From Planctomycetaceae bacterium (GTDB lineage Bacteria > Planctomycetota > Planctomycetia > Pirellulales > Thermoguttaceae): DNA of 64,000 nt. Both the position numbers and the translations under genes were made by a program. Positions 1-8,335 of this stretch are shown here, in pieces (position 1 is the first letter of the stretch; each line of letters opens with the position of its first letter). Location of the stretch: contig JAAYAY010000194.1 of assembly GCA_012719125.1 (NCBI GenBank), positions 1-64,000 on the forward strand, given 5' to 3'. Below the pieces are notes generated by a model. That model did no database searches. It was not told the origin of the DNA and was given only the letters and a program-made list of their open reading frames with translations.

Positions 1-4
1 CACC

Positions 5-208
5 ATGCCGGGAGTCGACTTCAACATCCTACGCACTGAAATCACCATGGAGCAAGTACTGGACCGACTCGGCTTTCAACCCACCCGTCGAGCTGGGAGT
101 CAACTGCACGGACCGTGTCCCGTTCATGGATACCACTTTAGGTCTTCGCAACGCACACGGCGTGGGAGAAGAGTGGAGACTTTGTGCAGACGAGTGTGGG
201 TCGGCTAG
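5..208 (+). pseudogene. N-terminal fragment of a CHC2 zinc-finger primase-like protein, frameshifted
   Basis: The first 42 or so residues look like the start of the small CHC2 zinc-finger proteins common in planctomycete mobile regions: a helix around MEQVLDRLGFQP and then the first zinc ligands in GPCPVHG. The CHC2 family is the zinc-binding domain of DnaG-type primases. Directly after the CPVH motif the reading frame becomes arginine-rich low-complexity sequence, and the second C-x2-C half of the finger is not found in any frame, so the gene is probably disrupted. Its remains run into the 3' end of the convergent gene on the other strand. The family call is inference from a short stretch. 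Confidence 0.45.
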
Positions 209-783
209 CCGATGCGGTATCTACCATGAGCTTTCCCGGGGAAGTGGATCACCGAGGCCCAGTCGGGGTCGCTATCCCTGAGGCGTTTGAGTATGCCTCG
301 CCAATCGGAGTGACCGCTTTTGATTTCCACCTTGTCTTTGCTGAGCCCGTCCTCGCCCGCTTCGTAAAGAACCGCTAGGACCTTCGCTTGGGCTTTACCT
401 AGCCGTCTCTTTGGCTTTCCGCGGACGAAAAAGACACCGGAAGCTGGATCGCGATAGACGGCCCTCGGTGGCGGCACAGGCTGACTCTGTTCTGCAAGGT
501 CAGTCAGCGCCGCGGCGGTGAGCATCAGTTGGCGTGCGACCGCGACAAAGGTCGGTTGCTCATGTTCGTCTGGATGTCCGTACTTCGTGATGAAATACTG
601 CGTAACGAGAAGGACGGCGCGGTGAATACCCTTGTCACCCGGCAGTCGCTCCGACTGGACCTCGGCGGCAATTGCTTGAAGACCCGGATCGTTAGCAATG
701 AGGGCTTCAGCAAGTTGAAAGTCACAAGGCGACTGCGCCGAAAGACCGTCCGATTCGGAAGGGGCTCGACTAAGAATAGACAC
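205..783 (-). CDS. Hypothetical protein with a possible C-terminal winged-helix domain
   Basis: This 192-residue protein is not assigned to a named family. The GTG start at 783 has a strong upstream GGAGGAAC ribosome site about seven bases away, which supports it. The N-terminal 100 residues are predicted helical and polar. After a proline-rich linker (PVPPPRAVYRDP) the last 80 residues look like a compact helix-turn-helix or winged-helix fold (RRLGKAQAKVLAVLYEAGEDG, then helices and a basic tail). It could be a regulator of the surrounding accessory region. There is no signal peptide or membrane segment. It converges on the CHC2 fragment and diverges from the primase-like gene. Confidence 0.6.
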   Translation of the reverse strand: MSILSRAPSESDGLSAQSPCDFQLAEALIANDPGLQAIAAEVQSERLPGDKGIHRAVLLVTQYFITKYGHPDEHEQPTFVAVARQLMLTAAALTDLAEQSQPVPPPRAVYRDPASGVFFVRGKPKRRLGKAQAKVLAVLYEAGEDGLSKDKVEIKSGHSDWRGILKRLRDSDPDWASVIHFPGKAHGRYRIG

Positions 784-784
784 G

Positions 785-829
785 ACAGTTCCTCCCTCCC
801 CGTTGCCGGGGTTTATCGGGGGGAACTGT
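785..829. repeat. Inverted repeat at the start of the 205-783 gene
   Basis: ACAGTTCC at 785-792 is the exact reverse complement of GGAACTGT at 822-829, separated by 29 G/C-rich bases. The left arm overlaps the ribosome-binding region of the minus-strand gene starting at 783. It may act as an operator or a leader hairpin. No function is shown. Confidence 0.35.
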
Positions 830-969
830 CTAAGTTGTCCCTTTAGCCTTGTGCGGCGGATCGTCGAGACCGAAATCTCGATATGGCCACCTGCCTTCGT
901 CGATCCGGGACTGTAGGAGACAGCTACCCAATGGCGTTTCAGGTCGTCACGGCAGAAGCAGAATAACAG

Positions 970-3063
970 GTGGCCTGCCGTGATGTTGTCGCATTATACG
1001 GTAACCGAACGCGATGTTCAAGACGTGCAAACCGAAACCGAATCACTGCGGCGAAGATGTGTGAAGGAAAGAGGCACTGCAGCGCTGCGGGCACGGTTTC
1101 AACCACAAAGTCCGAACTGATTTTCGATGGCTGGGAGCCCCGGAACTACAAAACGAAATCCGGCTGGCAGGCCGCGTTCCGGCGAGTTGAAAATGGGGAA
1201 GGGCTTTCGGCAACGGTCGAAGTTCGACGGTTGCGAAGGCTGGAAAGCACCGGAACCAAATACGAGGCCGTGAGTCACTACGGCCTGTACCACATTTCCC
1301 AGACACGGCCCGTTAAGAAGACTCCTCTCAACCTCGCCCGCCACGATTATTTCCGCGCTTTTGCACAGAGGGCTGACCGCCAACGTTATATCCGCTGGAC
1401 GAAGGGCGCATGGGTCACAGAAGAGGACGGCCTCCGGTACTGGGACGACACCCTCGACGACTGGGGCTGGCGGACTTATACCCGGTGGCTGCCGAAGCAG
1501 CTTGTCGTCGATCATGTGCGGGGGAAGGAGATCGTTGGCGTTTTTGGGGCCGAAAGCTCGTCCTACCTCCTGATAGATCTCGACTTACATGGCTCACCGT
1601 TGACCCTCTTTCTACGGCGGTTGTCCGTCCTACTGGACGCCTTGCATGGAAAGTATGGATGCCACTTTCAGGTTTCGAACACAAATTCTGGTGGTGTCCA
1701 CCTTATACTGTTCTTCGGCAGACCCTCACCGCTTTCTACGCGGCGGAAGTGGGTTATAAGTCTTTTGGAAAAGTTACAACTGGCCCACCCGCATTGTAAC
1801 TTTTTTCGACCCGAAAATCGGAAGTTGAACATCGAGATCTTCCCGAGCCCCACAAATCCGCATCGCCTGCCCCTCGCCCGCGAGCGAACCATGCTGCTCG
1901 ACAAGCCGTTGGAACTGGTGGAATACCGGGGCCGGAAGGTGCAGGATGTTGTAAGTTATTTGAACTGGCTGAACGACCCGAAGCGGACCTACATGGCCAA
2001 GGACGACGTGTACCGGTACGTCGTCGAGCGGCTCAATGTGACTTCGTGGTCCTCACTTTCGACCAGAAAATCAGATTTGCCGGACGGGCCGCAGGCAGTT
2101 GTAAGTTCTATGGCGGGTCCGACAAATGTAACTTCGACAACCCCGACGACCGACCAGCCGATTTTCTTAAAGAACAAGACGCGCTGGGCGATTGTAAGTT
2201 TCTGGCTCCACGGCGAAATCGGTCATTTCCGACACCTGAACGCCGCAATCCTGATAACGCTGCGAGCGCTGCGGGCTGAAGGTGTCGAGAAGGAACGGGC
2301 GGTCGAACTTCTCACTGGCTACGTCGAGGCACTGCCCAACGAGGAAATAAGTTCTCGGCTGGGCGACCTCCCTGCCGTCGTTCGGGATATTAACCGCGCC
2401 GCGGACCGGGTGTGGCTTGAAGCGGCGGGTAATAATGTGTCAGGGCAGAAGTGGCAGGCAGTCGTTGATCATTGGGGCAAGGTTGGGTTCCTTGTTTCGG
2501 ACAAATCCACATGGACGATAGGCAAGAAGGCTTTGGAAGTTGTTGTTGATTGTGACGAGATCGAGTTCAACGAGGACGAGCGAAGTCTGGTTATTAAAGA
2601 ACTCGCTCCGGTGCTGGTGGGTAATAAGCAGGCCAACAAGAAGGAGAAGCAGGACGAGGTAATAAGCGCGGTTGCCTACTTCCTGCGGTACGTTCGTTGT
2701 TGTGACAGGGAGATTCCTCGGAACGCGCTGCCCGTTATCTTGTCTGGTTTCAACTTGAAACTGGGCAATCACGTCAAGCAGGCAAAGTTTCTTAGACTAT
2801 TGACCGAGTGGGAGTGGATCTACGTTCGGGCAGACTACTACTGCCCACTGGTTCATGGTGGCAAAGCTCCGAAAGGAAGGGCTCGGGCCTACGGGATCGG
2901 CCCGGCCATGGCAGGGAAGTTTGGCCTTCCCTCCGTAAATACAGAGCAAGAGGGAATACTGGATCTATATTCTGTGTCCCATTTTTTGTGGGACGGCAAA
3001 ATCGACGGGATTTCCGACCTCGACGACCAGATCTTCGAAACATGCCAGCCGTGGCCGACATAG
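970..3063 (+). CDS. Archaeo-eukaryotic primase (PrimPol-like) superfamily protein
   Basis: Residues about 195-310 carry the signature order of the AEP fold. The hydrophobic strand LLIDLDLH supplies the DxD pair D203/D205. SGGVHLILFF supplies the motif II histidine H244, closely resembling the G-x-H-L-x-x-F-F motif of TOTE-type primases. IEIFPSP with E289 stands where motif III and the following FP segment are expected. AEPs make primers or copy DNA in plasmids, phages and mobile elements. The C-terminal 350 residues are unrecognised, and I see no Walker motif, so no helicase is fused. The start is uncertain: GTG 970 gives 697 residues, ATG 1057 gives 668. The family is inferred from motifs only. 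Confidence 0.6.
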   Translation: MACRDVVALYGNRTRCSRRANRNRITAAKMCEGKRHCSAAGTVSTTKSELIFDGWEPRNYKTKSGWQAAFRRVENGEGLSATVEVRRLRRLESTGTKYEAVSHYGLYHISQTRPVKKTPLNLARHDYFRAFAQRADRQRYIRWTKGAWVTEEDGLRYWDDTLDDWGWRTYTRWLPKQLVVDHVRGKEIVGVFGAESSSYLLIDLDLHGSPLTLFLRRLSVLLDALHGKYGCHFQVSNTNSGGVHLILFFGRPSPLSTRRKWVISLLEKLQLAHPHCNFFRPENRKLNIEIFPSPTNPHRLPLARERTMLLDKPLELVEYRGRKVQDVVSYLNWLNDPKRTYMAKDDVYRYVVERLNVTSWSSLSTRKSDLPDGPQAVVSSMAGPTNVTSTTPTTDQPIFLKNKTRWAIVSFWLHGEIGHFRHLNAAILITLRALRAEGVEKERAVELLTGYVEALPNEEISSRLGDLPAVVRDINRAADRVWLEAAGNNVSGQKWQAVVDHWGKVGFLVSDKSTWTIGKKALEVVVDCDEIEFNEDERSLVIKELAPVLVGNKQANKKEKQDEVISAVAYFLRYVRCCDREIPRNALPVILSGFNLKLGNHVKQAKFLRLLTEWEWIYVRADYYCPLVHGGKAPKGRARAYGIGPAMAGKFGLPSVNTEQEGILDLYSVSHFLWDGKIDGISDLDDQIFETCQPWPT
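1769..1804. repeat. Perfect 11 bp inverted repeat inside the primase-like gene
   Basis: AAAAGTTACAA at 1769-1779 is perfectly complementary to TTGTAACTTTT at 1794-1804, with a 14-base G/C-rich loop, and the 3' arm continues into a run of six Ts. On RNA this would be a stem-loop followed by U residues, terminator-like, but it lies in the middle of an open frame. The arm sequence belongs to the TTGTAA(G/C)TT motif set seen down to 2200. Confidence 0.5.
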
Positions 3064-3328
3064 CAGAAGGGTTTGGCCGCATGGCCGGTGGGGCGCGGTA
3101 GGCGGCATTCGCCGCTGATCGGCTCTCATCTTCCATCTGATGCCAATCCTCGTCGCGAAAGAGACAGACGAAGCCCACTTCAGAAGGCCCCCCAGAGCAA
3201 GGGCTAGGTCACCCACTCAGCGATGACTGGTTTCCTACTCTGTCACCGGTCACACGAAATCGCTGGCTGACTAGTGGCTGAAACGCCAAGTGGCCCCAAG
3301 TCGCATTCGGAGCACGAATTGACACAGC

Positions 3329-5479
3329 CTAATCCAGCCCGATAAACTCCTTGAAGAAGTAGAATGCTTGACCGTCGACTGTGTCCACACGTTCAACTAG
3401 ACCGTCGTTGTCTAGCTTATGTACCGTAGCTAGTGCAAATTCCAGACCAGCATCCCTGAGGTATTTGTGCACGCAAGAGTGGTAGTCCAATTCTGGGCGA
3501 AACCTGAAAGGGTCCTCGATTGTTCCTGAACCGAAAACATCTCGCTGAGGGTCAAGGACATTACCGTGTAGCATACCTCTATTCAAATGGCCTATCAGGT
3601 CGCTCAGGTTTTCAGCATCCCTAGGCCCACCTCTTCTGAATAGCTTCCACATGGCTTCCCACATCTGCCCAACGATCGAAGCCAAGTAACCGATGGTTTC
3701 GTACTCGGTTATCACCATCAGTACACGACACAGAAGCCTGTCGGCATTTGAAGCCCCAATGTCTGCGTGCAGATCACTTCCCGTAAACATCTCACCGTGA
3801 ATCGCACGACAGAAGAGGGCATACAAGTAGCCCATGAAACTGTCCTTTGGAAAAACCTCTTCTGTTATTGCTTTGAGGTCGATAAAGTCCGCCTGTCGCG
3901 TCGCCTCGAATCGAGTTTTCCAAATGGTCGACAACTCGTCCGTGTGCTTCGTTCCAGAAAGAAAGACGGCAAATGCTGCTTCAAGTTTGTCGAGAGCTTG
4001 CCGGGGATCGAGTCCGCCGCATGATCCCGCTTCAGCGTCCTTAACCGATTGATGGACACGATCCGAGATCGACTGAGCACAAGCGTAATGCTCCAAGAGT
4101 GCCCGTGCGCAGAGAACGGCGCCCAGCGGATTTCTGGCATTGAGCATCCGAATCGCGGTAAATCCGAGCAATTTCATCTTGATTGCTGTAATGTTGATGA
4201 TCGCACCACCACACCCAAGCATGAAATCGATCCATTCGTCGTACGGGGGCTGCGATGGAAACGCCTCTGCGGGGTTCAGTTGCCTACAGAAAGCCTCTAG
4301 CCGATCAGTTTGTCCCCTCAAGGACGCTAAGAGCAAGTTGTCGCAAAAAGAAGGTGCCAACCCAAGCCCAGAGTATCGTCGGATGCCGTCAAACAACTGC
4401 TCTGCGGTCACAACCTCTCCTTGCTGATCCAGCGATTGGCATAACGGGCCTAACCAAGCTATGAGGGACTTTCGCGCGTCGTCGAGAGGGCCACCGCTGT
4501 CTGATTCCCGTAGAAGGACACCGCTCATGCTCGCCGTATCTTGCGCCTCTCTTTCCAGTCGCTCCCGAAAGACCCGCGACGGCTTCTCCCGCAGAGCTTC
4601 ATCAAAACCGAACTGCTTCAGTTTCGCTTCAAGATCTGGAACCGTCGTCTCGACGAATGTCGCGATTTCCACGGTCGCAACATTCGCACATCTGCGAGCC
4701 TCGAATCTTGATTGCGATTTGGCTGGAGTTTCTGAAGCCCAATCGAGGGCAAAAAACTCTTGATATATGGCGACGAACGCTTTCAAGACCACTTCGCCAA
4801 TGGATGATTGTTCCGGCCTGAGTATGACCACGTGACTTCCGTAGTTAGGATGTACGTAATCGTTTAGGAGTAAGAAGTGCTTGTCTAAGCTCTGCGGCTT
4901 CTTTGGCAGGTTCGTCCGCCGACGTAATGCGTCTTGCGATGGCAGTGAAATTCTCGGCAAGACACGATCTCGCAACAAGATCGCATAGGACCTGATCAAT
5001 TGGCACTGTTTCTTGCTGGGGCATTTTACTTTGTCCAGATCTTCCCACGAGTGTGGCGTTTCCCGTTCACGAGTCTGAAGTTTGCAGAGAACCGATAGTT
5101 CCTCGATCTGTGTGCGTAAGATGAGCGCAGCAGGCAGTAGATCCCCAGTCGTTGAGGCAACGGCCAATGCACGCTCAAGGTGTAGCCATCGGACCCAACG
5201 AAGTGTGTTTACAATCGGCTGAAGATGGAGGAGCGAACGACCGAAGGCGTGGTAAAAGTAGAACTCCTTCCCGCGCGTTGGCTCAACTAAGTCTCGACAC
5301 ATCCCATGGAAGACCGCAAGGACGCGCGTTATCTCCGGGTCTAGTACGACCGGCGCACATTCCTCGCGACCGAGGTTCCTCTGCTGAGCCAATGCATCAG
5401 CATCGCGCCCTACCTTGTGGAGCGTCTCTGACTTCTCCCATGAACGTCGCCAGACAGCGAAAAGCGGAAGATCGAACAC
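3329..5479 (-). CDS. Large cytosolic protein of unknown function with two similar helical halves
   Basis: I do not recognise this 716-residue protein with certainty. It has no signal peptide or membrane segment. Two halves look alike in plan. In the first, a helix ending LILRTQIEEL is followed about 85 residues later by NDYVHPNYGSH. In the second, LCARALLEHYACA is followed about 95 residues later by FCRAIHGEMFTGSD. A helix with a conserved R-x-x-x-E, then a helix with a histidine-centred motif, is reminiscent of DUF5677/HEPN-like helical proteins, some of which are ribonucleases in conflict systems. That link is weak inference. The start is GTG with no clear ribosome site. It stands alone among remnants of mobile genes, convergent with the primase-like gene. 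Confidence 0.6.
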   Translation of the reverse strand: MFDLPLFAVWRRSWEKSETLHKVGRDADALAQQRNLGREECAPVVLDPEITRVLAVFHGMCRDLVEPTRGKEFYFYHAFGRSLLHLQPIVNTLRWVRWLHLERALAVASTTGDLLPAALILRTQIEELSVLCKLQTRERETPHSWEDLDKVKCPSKKQCQLIRSYAILLRDRVLPRISLPSQDALRRRTNLPKKPQSLDKHFLLLNDYVHPNYGSHVVILRPEQSSIGEVVLKAFVAIYQEFFALDWASETPAKSQSRFEARRCANVATVEIATFVETTVPDLEAKLKQFGFDEALREKPSRVFRERLEREAQDTASMSGVLLRESDSGGPLDDARKSLIAWLGPLCQSLDQQGEVVTAEQLFDGIRRYSGLGLAPSFCDNLLLASLRGQTDRLEAFCRQLNPAEAFPSQPPYDEWIDFMLGCGGAIINITAIKMKLLGFTAIRMLNARNPLGAVLCARALLEHYACAQSISDRVHQSVKDAEAGSCGGLDPRQALDKLEAAFAVFLSGTKHTDELSTIWKTRFEATRQADFIDLKAITEEVFPKDSFMGYLYALFCRAIHGEMFTGSDLHADIGASNADRLLCRVLMVITEYETIGYLASIVGQMWEAMWKLFRRGGPRDAENLSDLIGHLNRGMLHGNVLDPQRDVFGSGTIEDPFRFRPELDYHSCVHKYLRDAGLEFALATVHKLDNDGLVERVDTVDGQAFYFFKEFIGLD

Positions 5480-5589
5480 ACTCGTACCCCAATCAAGCCG
5501 GATCGTAACTTGCCGACTCTATGTCGGACGGGACTGCGCAATTGGTCGGTATTTCCCAGTCGACCTCCGCCCGGCACTCCGCCGGGCAC

Positions 5590-5817
5590 CTAATTGAACA
5601 ATTGTACTTGCTTGGCCGGTCTCGCCCAAGGGACTGGTCGTCGCCCAAACCAGAATCGGATCGGCACTTTTACGCCGTTGATCGCGATGTTGGATCGGAG
5701 GGCGGCGAAATCGTCCTCGGAGAGTGGCGGCAGCTTGAGGATCGGCTGGTATGGCCTGATCCGTCTTCGGCGGCGGGTGGATGTCGACATGTTGCGGCCT
5801 CGGGGCGGTGTTCCCAA
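5590..5817 (-). pseudogene. ParB-like N-terminal fragment
   Basis: The segment LPPLSEDDFAALRSNIAING and the following VKVPI resemble the opening of a ParB/Srx-type domain, in which a helix is followed by G-x-x-x-P-I-x-V and then a DGHHR motif. Here the frame ends about 20 residues later, without the catalytic or CTP-binding GxxR-type motif and without a DNA-binding domain. The likely internal start is the Met near 5790, before an arginine-rich stretch. ParB-like proteins act in plasmid partition or regulation. This piece is most simply a truncated relic belonging to the same decayed module as its neighbours. Confidence 0.4.
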
Positions 5818-5953
5818 CGGAGGTGGACGAGTCAGACTCTACCAGCGGCATGAAACTGACGACAACAGCAGATGCGACAAGGCGATGGTCGTCCTTGCTG
5901 GATCACAACATCGTTACTAGCGGTGCTAGCCGCTGATCGGCGCCTCACCTCTT

Positions 5954-6922
5954 TCAGAGAGTGCCTCCCGTCAGGGCGGAGGACGGCTTTGAGATCTCGT
6001 ACAAAGGTCGCCAAGTCTTTTCGCCGTCGGTCGAGAGAAATGACCAGCCTCCGGCGACGGGCAGGCGGATGGTGAATCCGCGGCTCCTGTCGGTCAGGAA
6101 GATGTACTCGGTGTCGCGCCGGGACTCTTCGAAGCTGAAGGTCACATCACTGTCGGCTTTGGTTTCCGTCCAGTAGATCGGGTCTTTCCCGGCGTGCTGC
6201 TCAAAGGCGCCTCCAAGATACGGGTAGCGGACGACGACCTTTCCCTTCTCGAAGACCGGCGTGCCGTCCTTGTGATAGAAGAACGGGCTTCGCATCAGGA
6301 TTTGTTTGTCTTCGTCGGTGAGGTACGTCTTGTCGGGGAATTTGCCGTAGATCCCCGCCCACATGATGGCATCGGCGTCCTTCTTGGTATCGCTGGGATG
6401 AGGTAGCCCAAAGGCGTGGCCGAGTTCGTGGCCTAGTCCGGCGATCCAGCGAGGTTTGTCCTTCTGCGTCGGGTGTTTGCCAATGAGACCCAGCAGATCG
6501 TCTTCGGGAAGACAGGTGACTCCGCTACCACCTCGCCCTTTGTTGCCGGGGCCGTCCGAATAGATCACCCACACGAACTTCGGATCATTGTGTTTCGCTC
6601 CGCATAGCCGCCTTGCTTCATCCAGAGTGTTGTTAAAGCCCCAGTTGTCTTGATGGTCTCCGTTCGGGTTTCCGTAGAACCAGTCCGCAGGCCGGTCGCT
6701 CTTGACAACCTCGACAACCGGGTCGTTCAGCCGAAACGTTGGCCCGCCTAGCTGCTGTCCATACCAATTCTGAAGGTTCTTGATGGCATGCTCGATGGCC
6801 GCAGTGTACTCGACATTCTCCTCGCGGTCCTGCGAGACCAGATAGACCACTCGAACGCGACGTGGAGCGGACTCTTCCCCGTCAGTGACTCTGACGAGAG
6901 CGAGCAGCAGAAGAATCGGCAA
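5954..6922 (-). CDS. Secreted metzincin-like zinc metalloprotease
   Basis: The protein has 322 residues. The zinc motif HELGHAFGLPH matches HExxHxxGxxH of the metzincin clan, in which three histidines bind zinc and the glutamate is catalytic. A methionine 15 residues downstream (ADAIMWAG) could be the Met-turn. A hydrophobic N-terminus (LLLLALV) looks like a short signal peptide, so the enzyme is probably exported. The start is TTG at 6922 with no good alternative, because an in-frame stop lies 45 bases upstream, so the signal may begin slightly differently. The C-terminal 100 residues are beta-rich and may be a separate module. The substrate is unknown, and it stands alone between gene fragments. 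Confidence 0.75.
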   Translation of the reverse strand: MPILLLLALVRVTDGEESAPRRVRVVYLVSQDREENVEYTAAIEHAIKNLQNWYGQQLGGPTFRLNDPVVEVVKSDRPADWFYGNPNGDHQDNWGFNNTLDEARRLCGAKHNDPKFVWVIYSDGPGNKGRGGSGVTCLPEDDLLGLIGKHPTQKDKPRWIAGLGHELGHAFGLPHPSDTKKDADAIMWAGIYGKFPDKTYLTDEDKQILMRSPFFYHKDGTPVFEKGKVVVRYPYLGGAFEQHAGKDPIYWTETKADSDVTFSFEESRRDTEYIFLTDRSRGFTIRLPVAGGWSFLSTDGEKTWRPLYEISKPSSALTGGTL

Positions 6923-7069
6923 GGAAATGTGGCGGTATTGCCTAGCTTGCCATCTTGCGCAGTAGTACTAGGTGTACGCCTGCACCACCGAGCAGAGCAT
7001 CATTTCGTAGGTCCGAGCCTATCTGCTTCCCTGTCCGTGATCTTACAGATAGATCAAAACTTGACCTAA

Positions 7070-7498
7070 TTTGGTGGAGAAGGTAATCTACTCGTACTTC
7101 AGTATGATGCCCGAGAAGTATTCGGTGCCAAATGTGATCCCGGATTGCTTACAGAAGCAGCCTCGCAGCAGTACTTTCTCGCCATGTTGGAGGATACCAC
7201 AGATCCGAAGACTGGGCAGCCGTACCGGCTCGTCACTCGATCAAGAGTCAAGGGCGAGCACAGCGACCGGTTCATCTTTAGGGGAAAGCTCCTCTTTGAT
7301 TCCAATCTGCCAATCGTCAATAGCAGGAGCCGCAGAACACTTGAGGCCGTTGAGGATCGGATGGTTGTCCATCACTTCGGCCCGACCGACGCCGAACTGG
7401 CGTCGGTTCTGCGGTATCTCGTACGGCTGGCCGATCTGCCAGAGAACTGTCGAGTGATCTACGACCGGATGCCCGACCGCCGCTTGACGAGGCCGTGA
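7070..7498 (+). pseudogene. C-terminal fragment of an AAA-type ATPase
   Basis: This frame is open from just after a stop at 7067 and lacks a convincing start: TTG 7145 is the first usual start codon. The sequence FIFRGKLLFDSNLPI followed by a regularly spaced RRTLEAVEDRMVVHHFGPTD matches the post-Walker-B part of P-loop ATPases from plasmids and phages, where a beta strand ending in SN-x-P precedes an arginine and then V-x-x-F-x-P-T-D. The Walker A and B part is missing upstream. I read it as the tail of a deleted replication or packaging ATPase. The exact family is uncertain. Confidence 0.4.
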
Positions 7499-8335
7499 GG
7501 AAGACTGTCCAACTGTCCGAAACGATCGATTCGTCGGCTGGTAAATCAGGATGGGACTTCGGCGCCGCGGAGTAGACGTCGGCTCGCTCGGCCTTGTGCG
7601 AGTGGTCGGAATCGAGGTCGGGCCGCGGCGATCTGGCTGATTCTAATGGCGGCGTGATGCCAACAAAAACCTCGTGAATATTGTGGGAGACCATGGGCCA
7701 AATAGCGTTGGATTAGCACGCCATCATCCCCAGCACGTACACGTTCGTGTGGCGTGGCAATAAATTTGGCAATAAATCAGCCGAAAACGGGGGAAATCAG
7801 GGGCAATCAGGAGCAACTTCGCATAGGCCCCGAGAGAACCTAACTCATTGATTGAGAAGAGGTTGGAGAGGTTGTCGTCTTCTCTCCAATTGAGCTAGGG
7901 GTGCAAAACATAGCCTCTACCAAACATCGGTACTAGTCTAGCAGAATCCCGGACACTCGCAAAGCGGGGTTCCCGAACGTAAAACTTGCGTAATTCTTGC
8001 GTGAATGTGCCGTGCACCGCCGCGCGGGGTCAAACGCCTTCCGCTTTCCCGCTTCGGCCGTCGCACATCGGTCCGTTCCACGGAAAAACGGGCCCTACTC
8101 GGTCTAGCAGTCCACGCGGGCGTCCGTGTAAAACGAGAGTTCAGGGCCCCCTCCAAGTCTCCACAATCGTTCCATTCGTACGGCGAGTGGGGGGGAGGGT
8201 GCGGTCGCTCAGTCATTTCGCCTACCGGGTACCGCTGTGAATGGGACAACAAAATGCTAGGCTGAGACTGTCGCATGGCATGAGGCCGATGCCGTGTGTT
8301 CGTTGCCGCAAACGATAAGTTGACTTGGGATCTGC
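7499..8335. other. Gene-free stretch with short direct and inverted repeats
   Basis: No convincing gene is visible. TGGCAATAAAT occurs twice with a 12-base period (7755-7765 and 7767-7777), followed by related purine-rich AATCAGG steps. TTGGAGAG at 7863-7870 pairs perfectly with CTCTCCAA at 7882-7889, so a hairpin can form. The stretch separates the decayed accessory zone from the nitronate monooxygenase gene and could hold an old integration boundary. No tRNA or integrase supports that. Confidence 0.35.

Noticed and set aside
1949-2200. GTAAGT strings resembling splice donor sites or group I/II intron borders.
   Set aside because: The frame is open through all of them and the AEP motifs on both sides are continuous, so no intron is present.
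3110-5940. GCCGCTGATCGGC present near 3110 and 5928, possibly marking ends of an insertion.
   Set aside because: The string is only 13 bases, is itself partly palindromic, and no matching inverted ends or target duplication accompany it.
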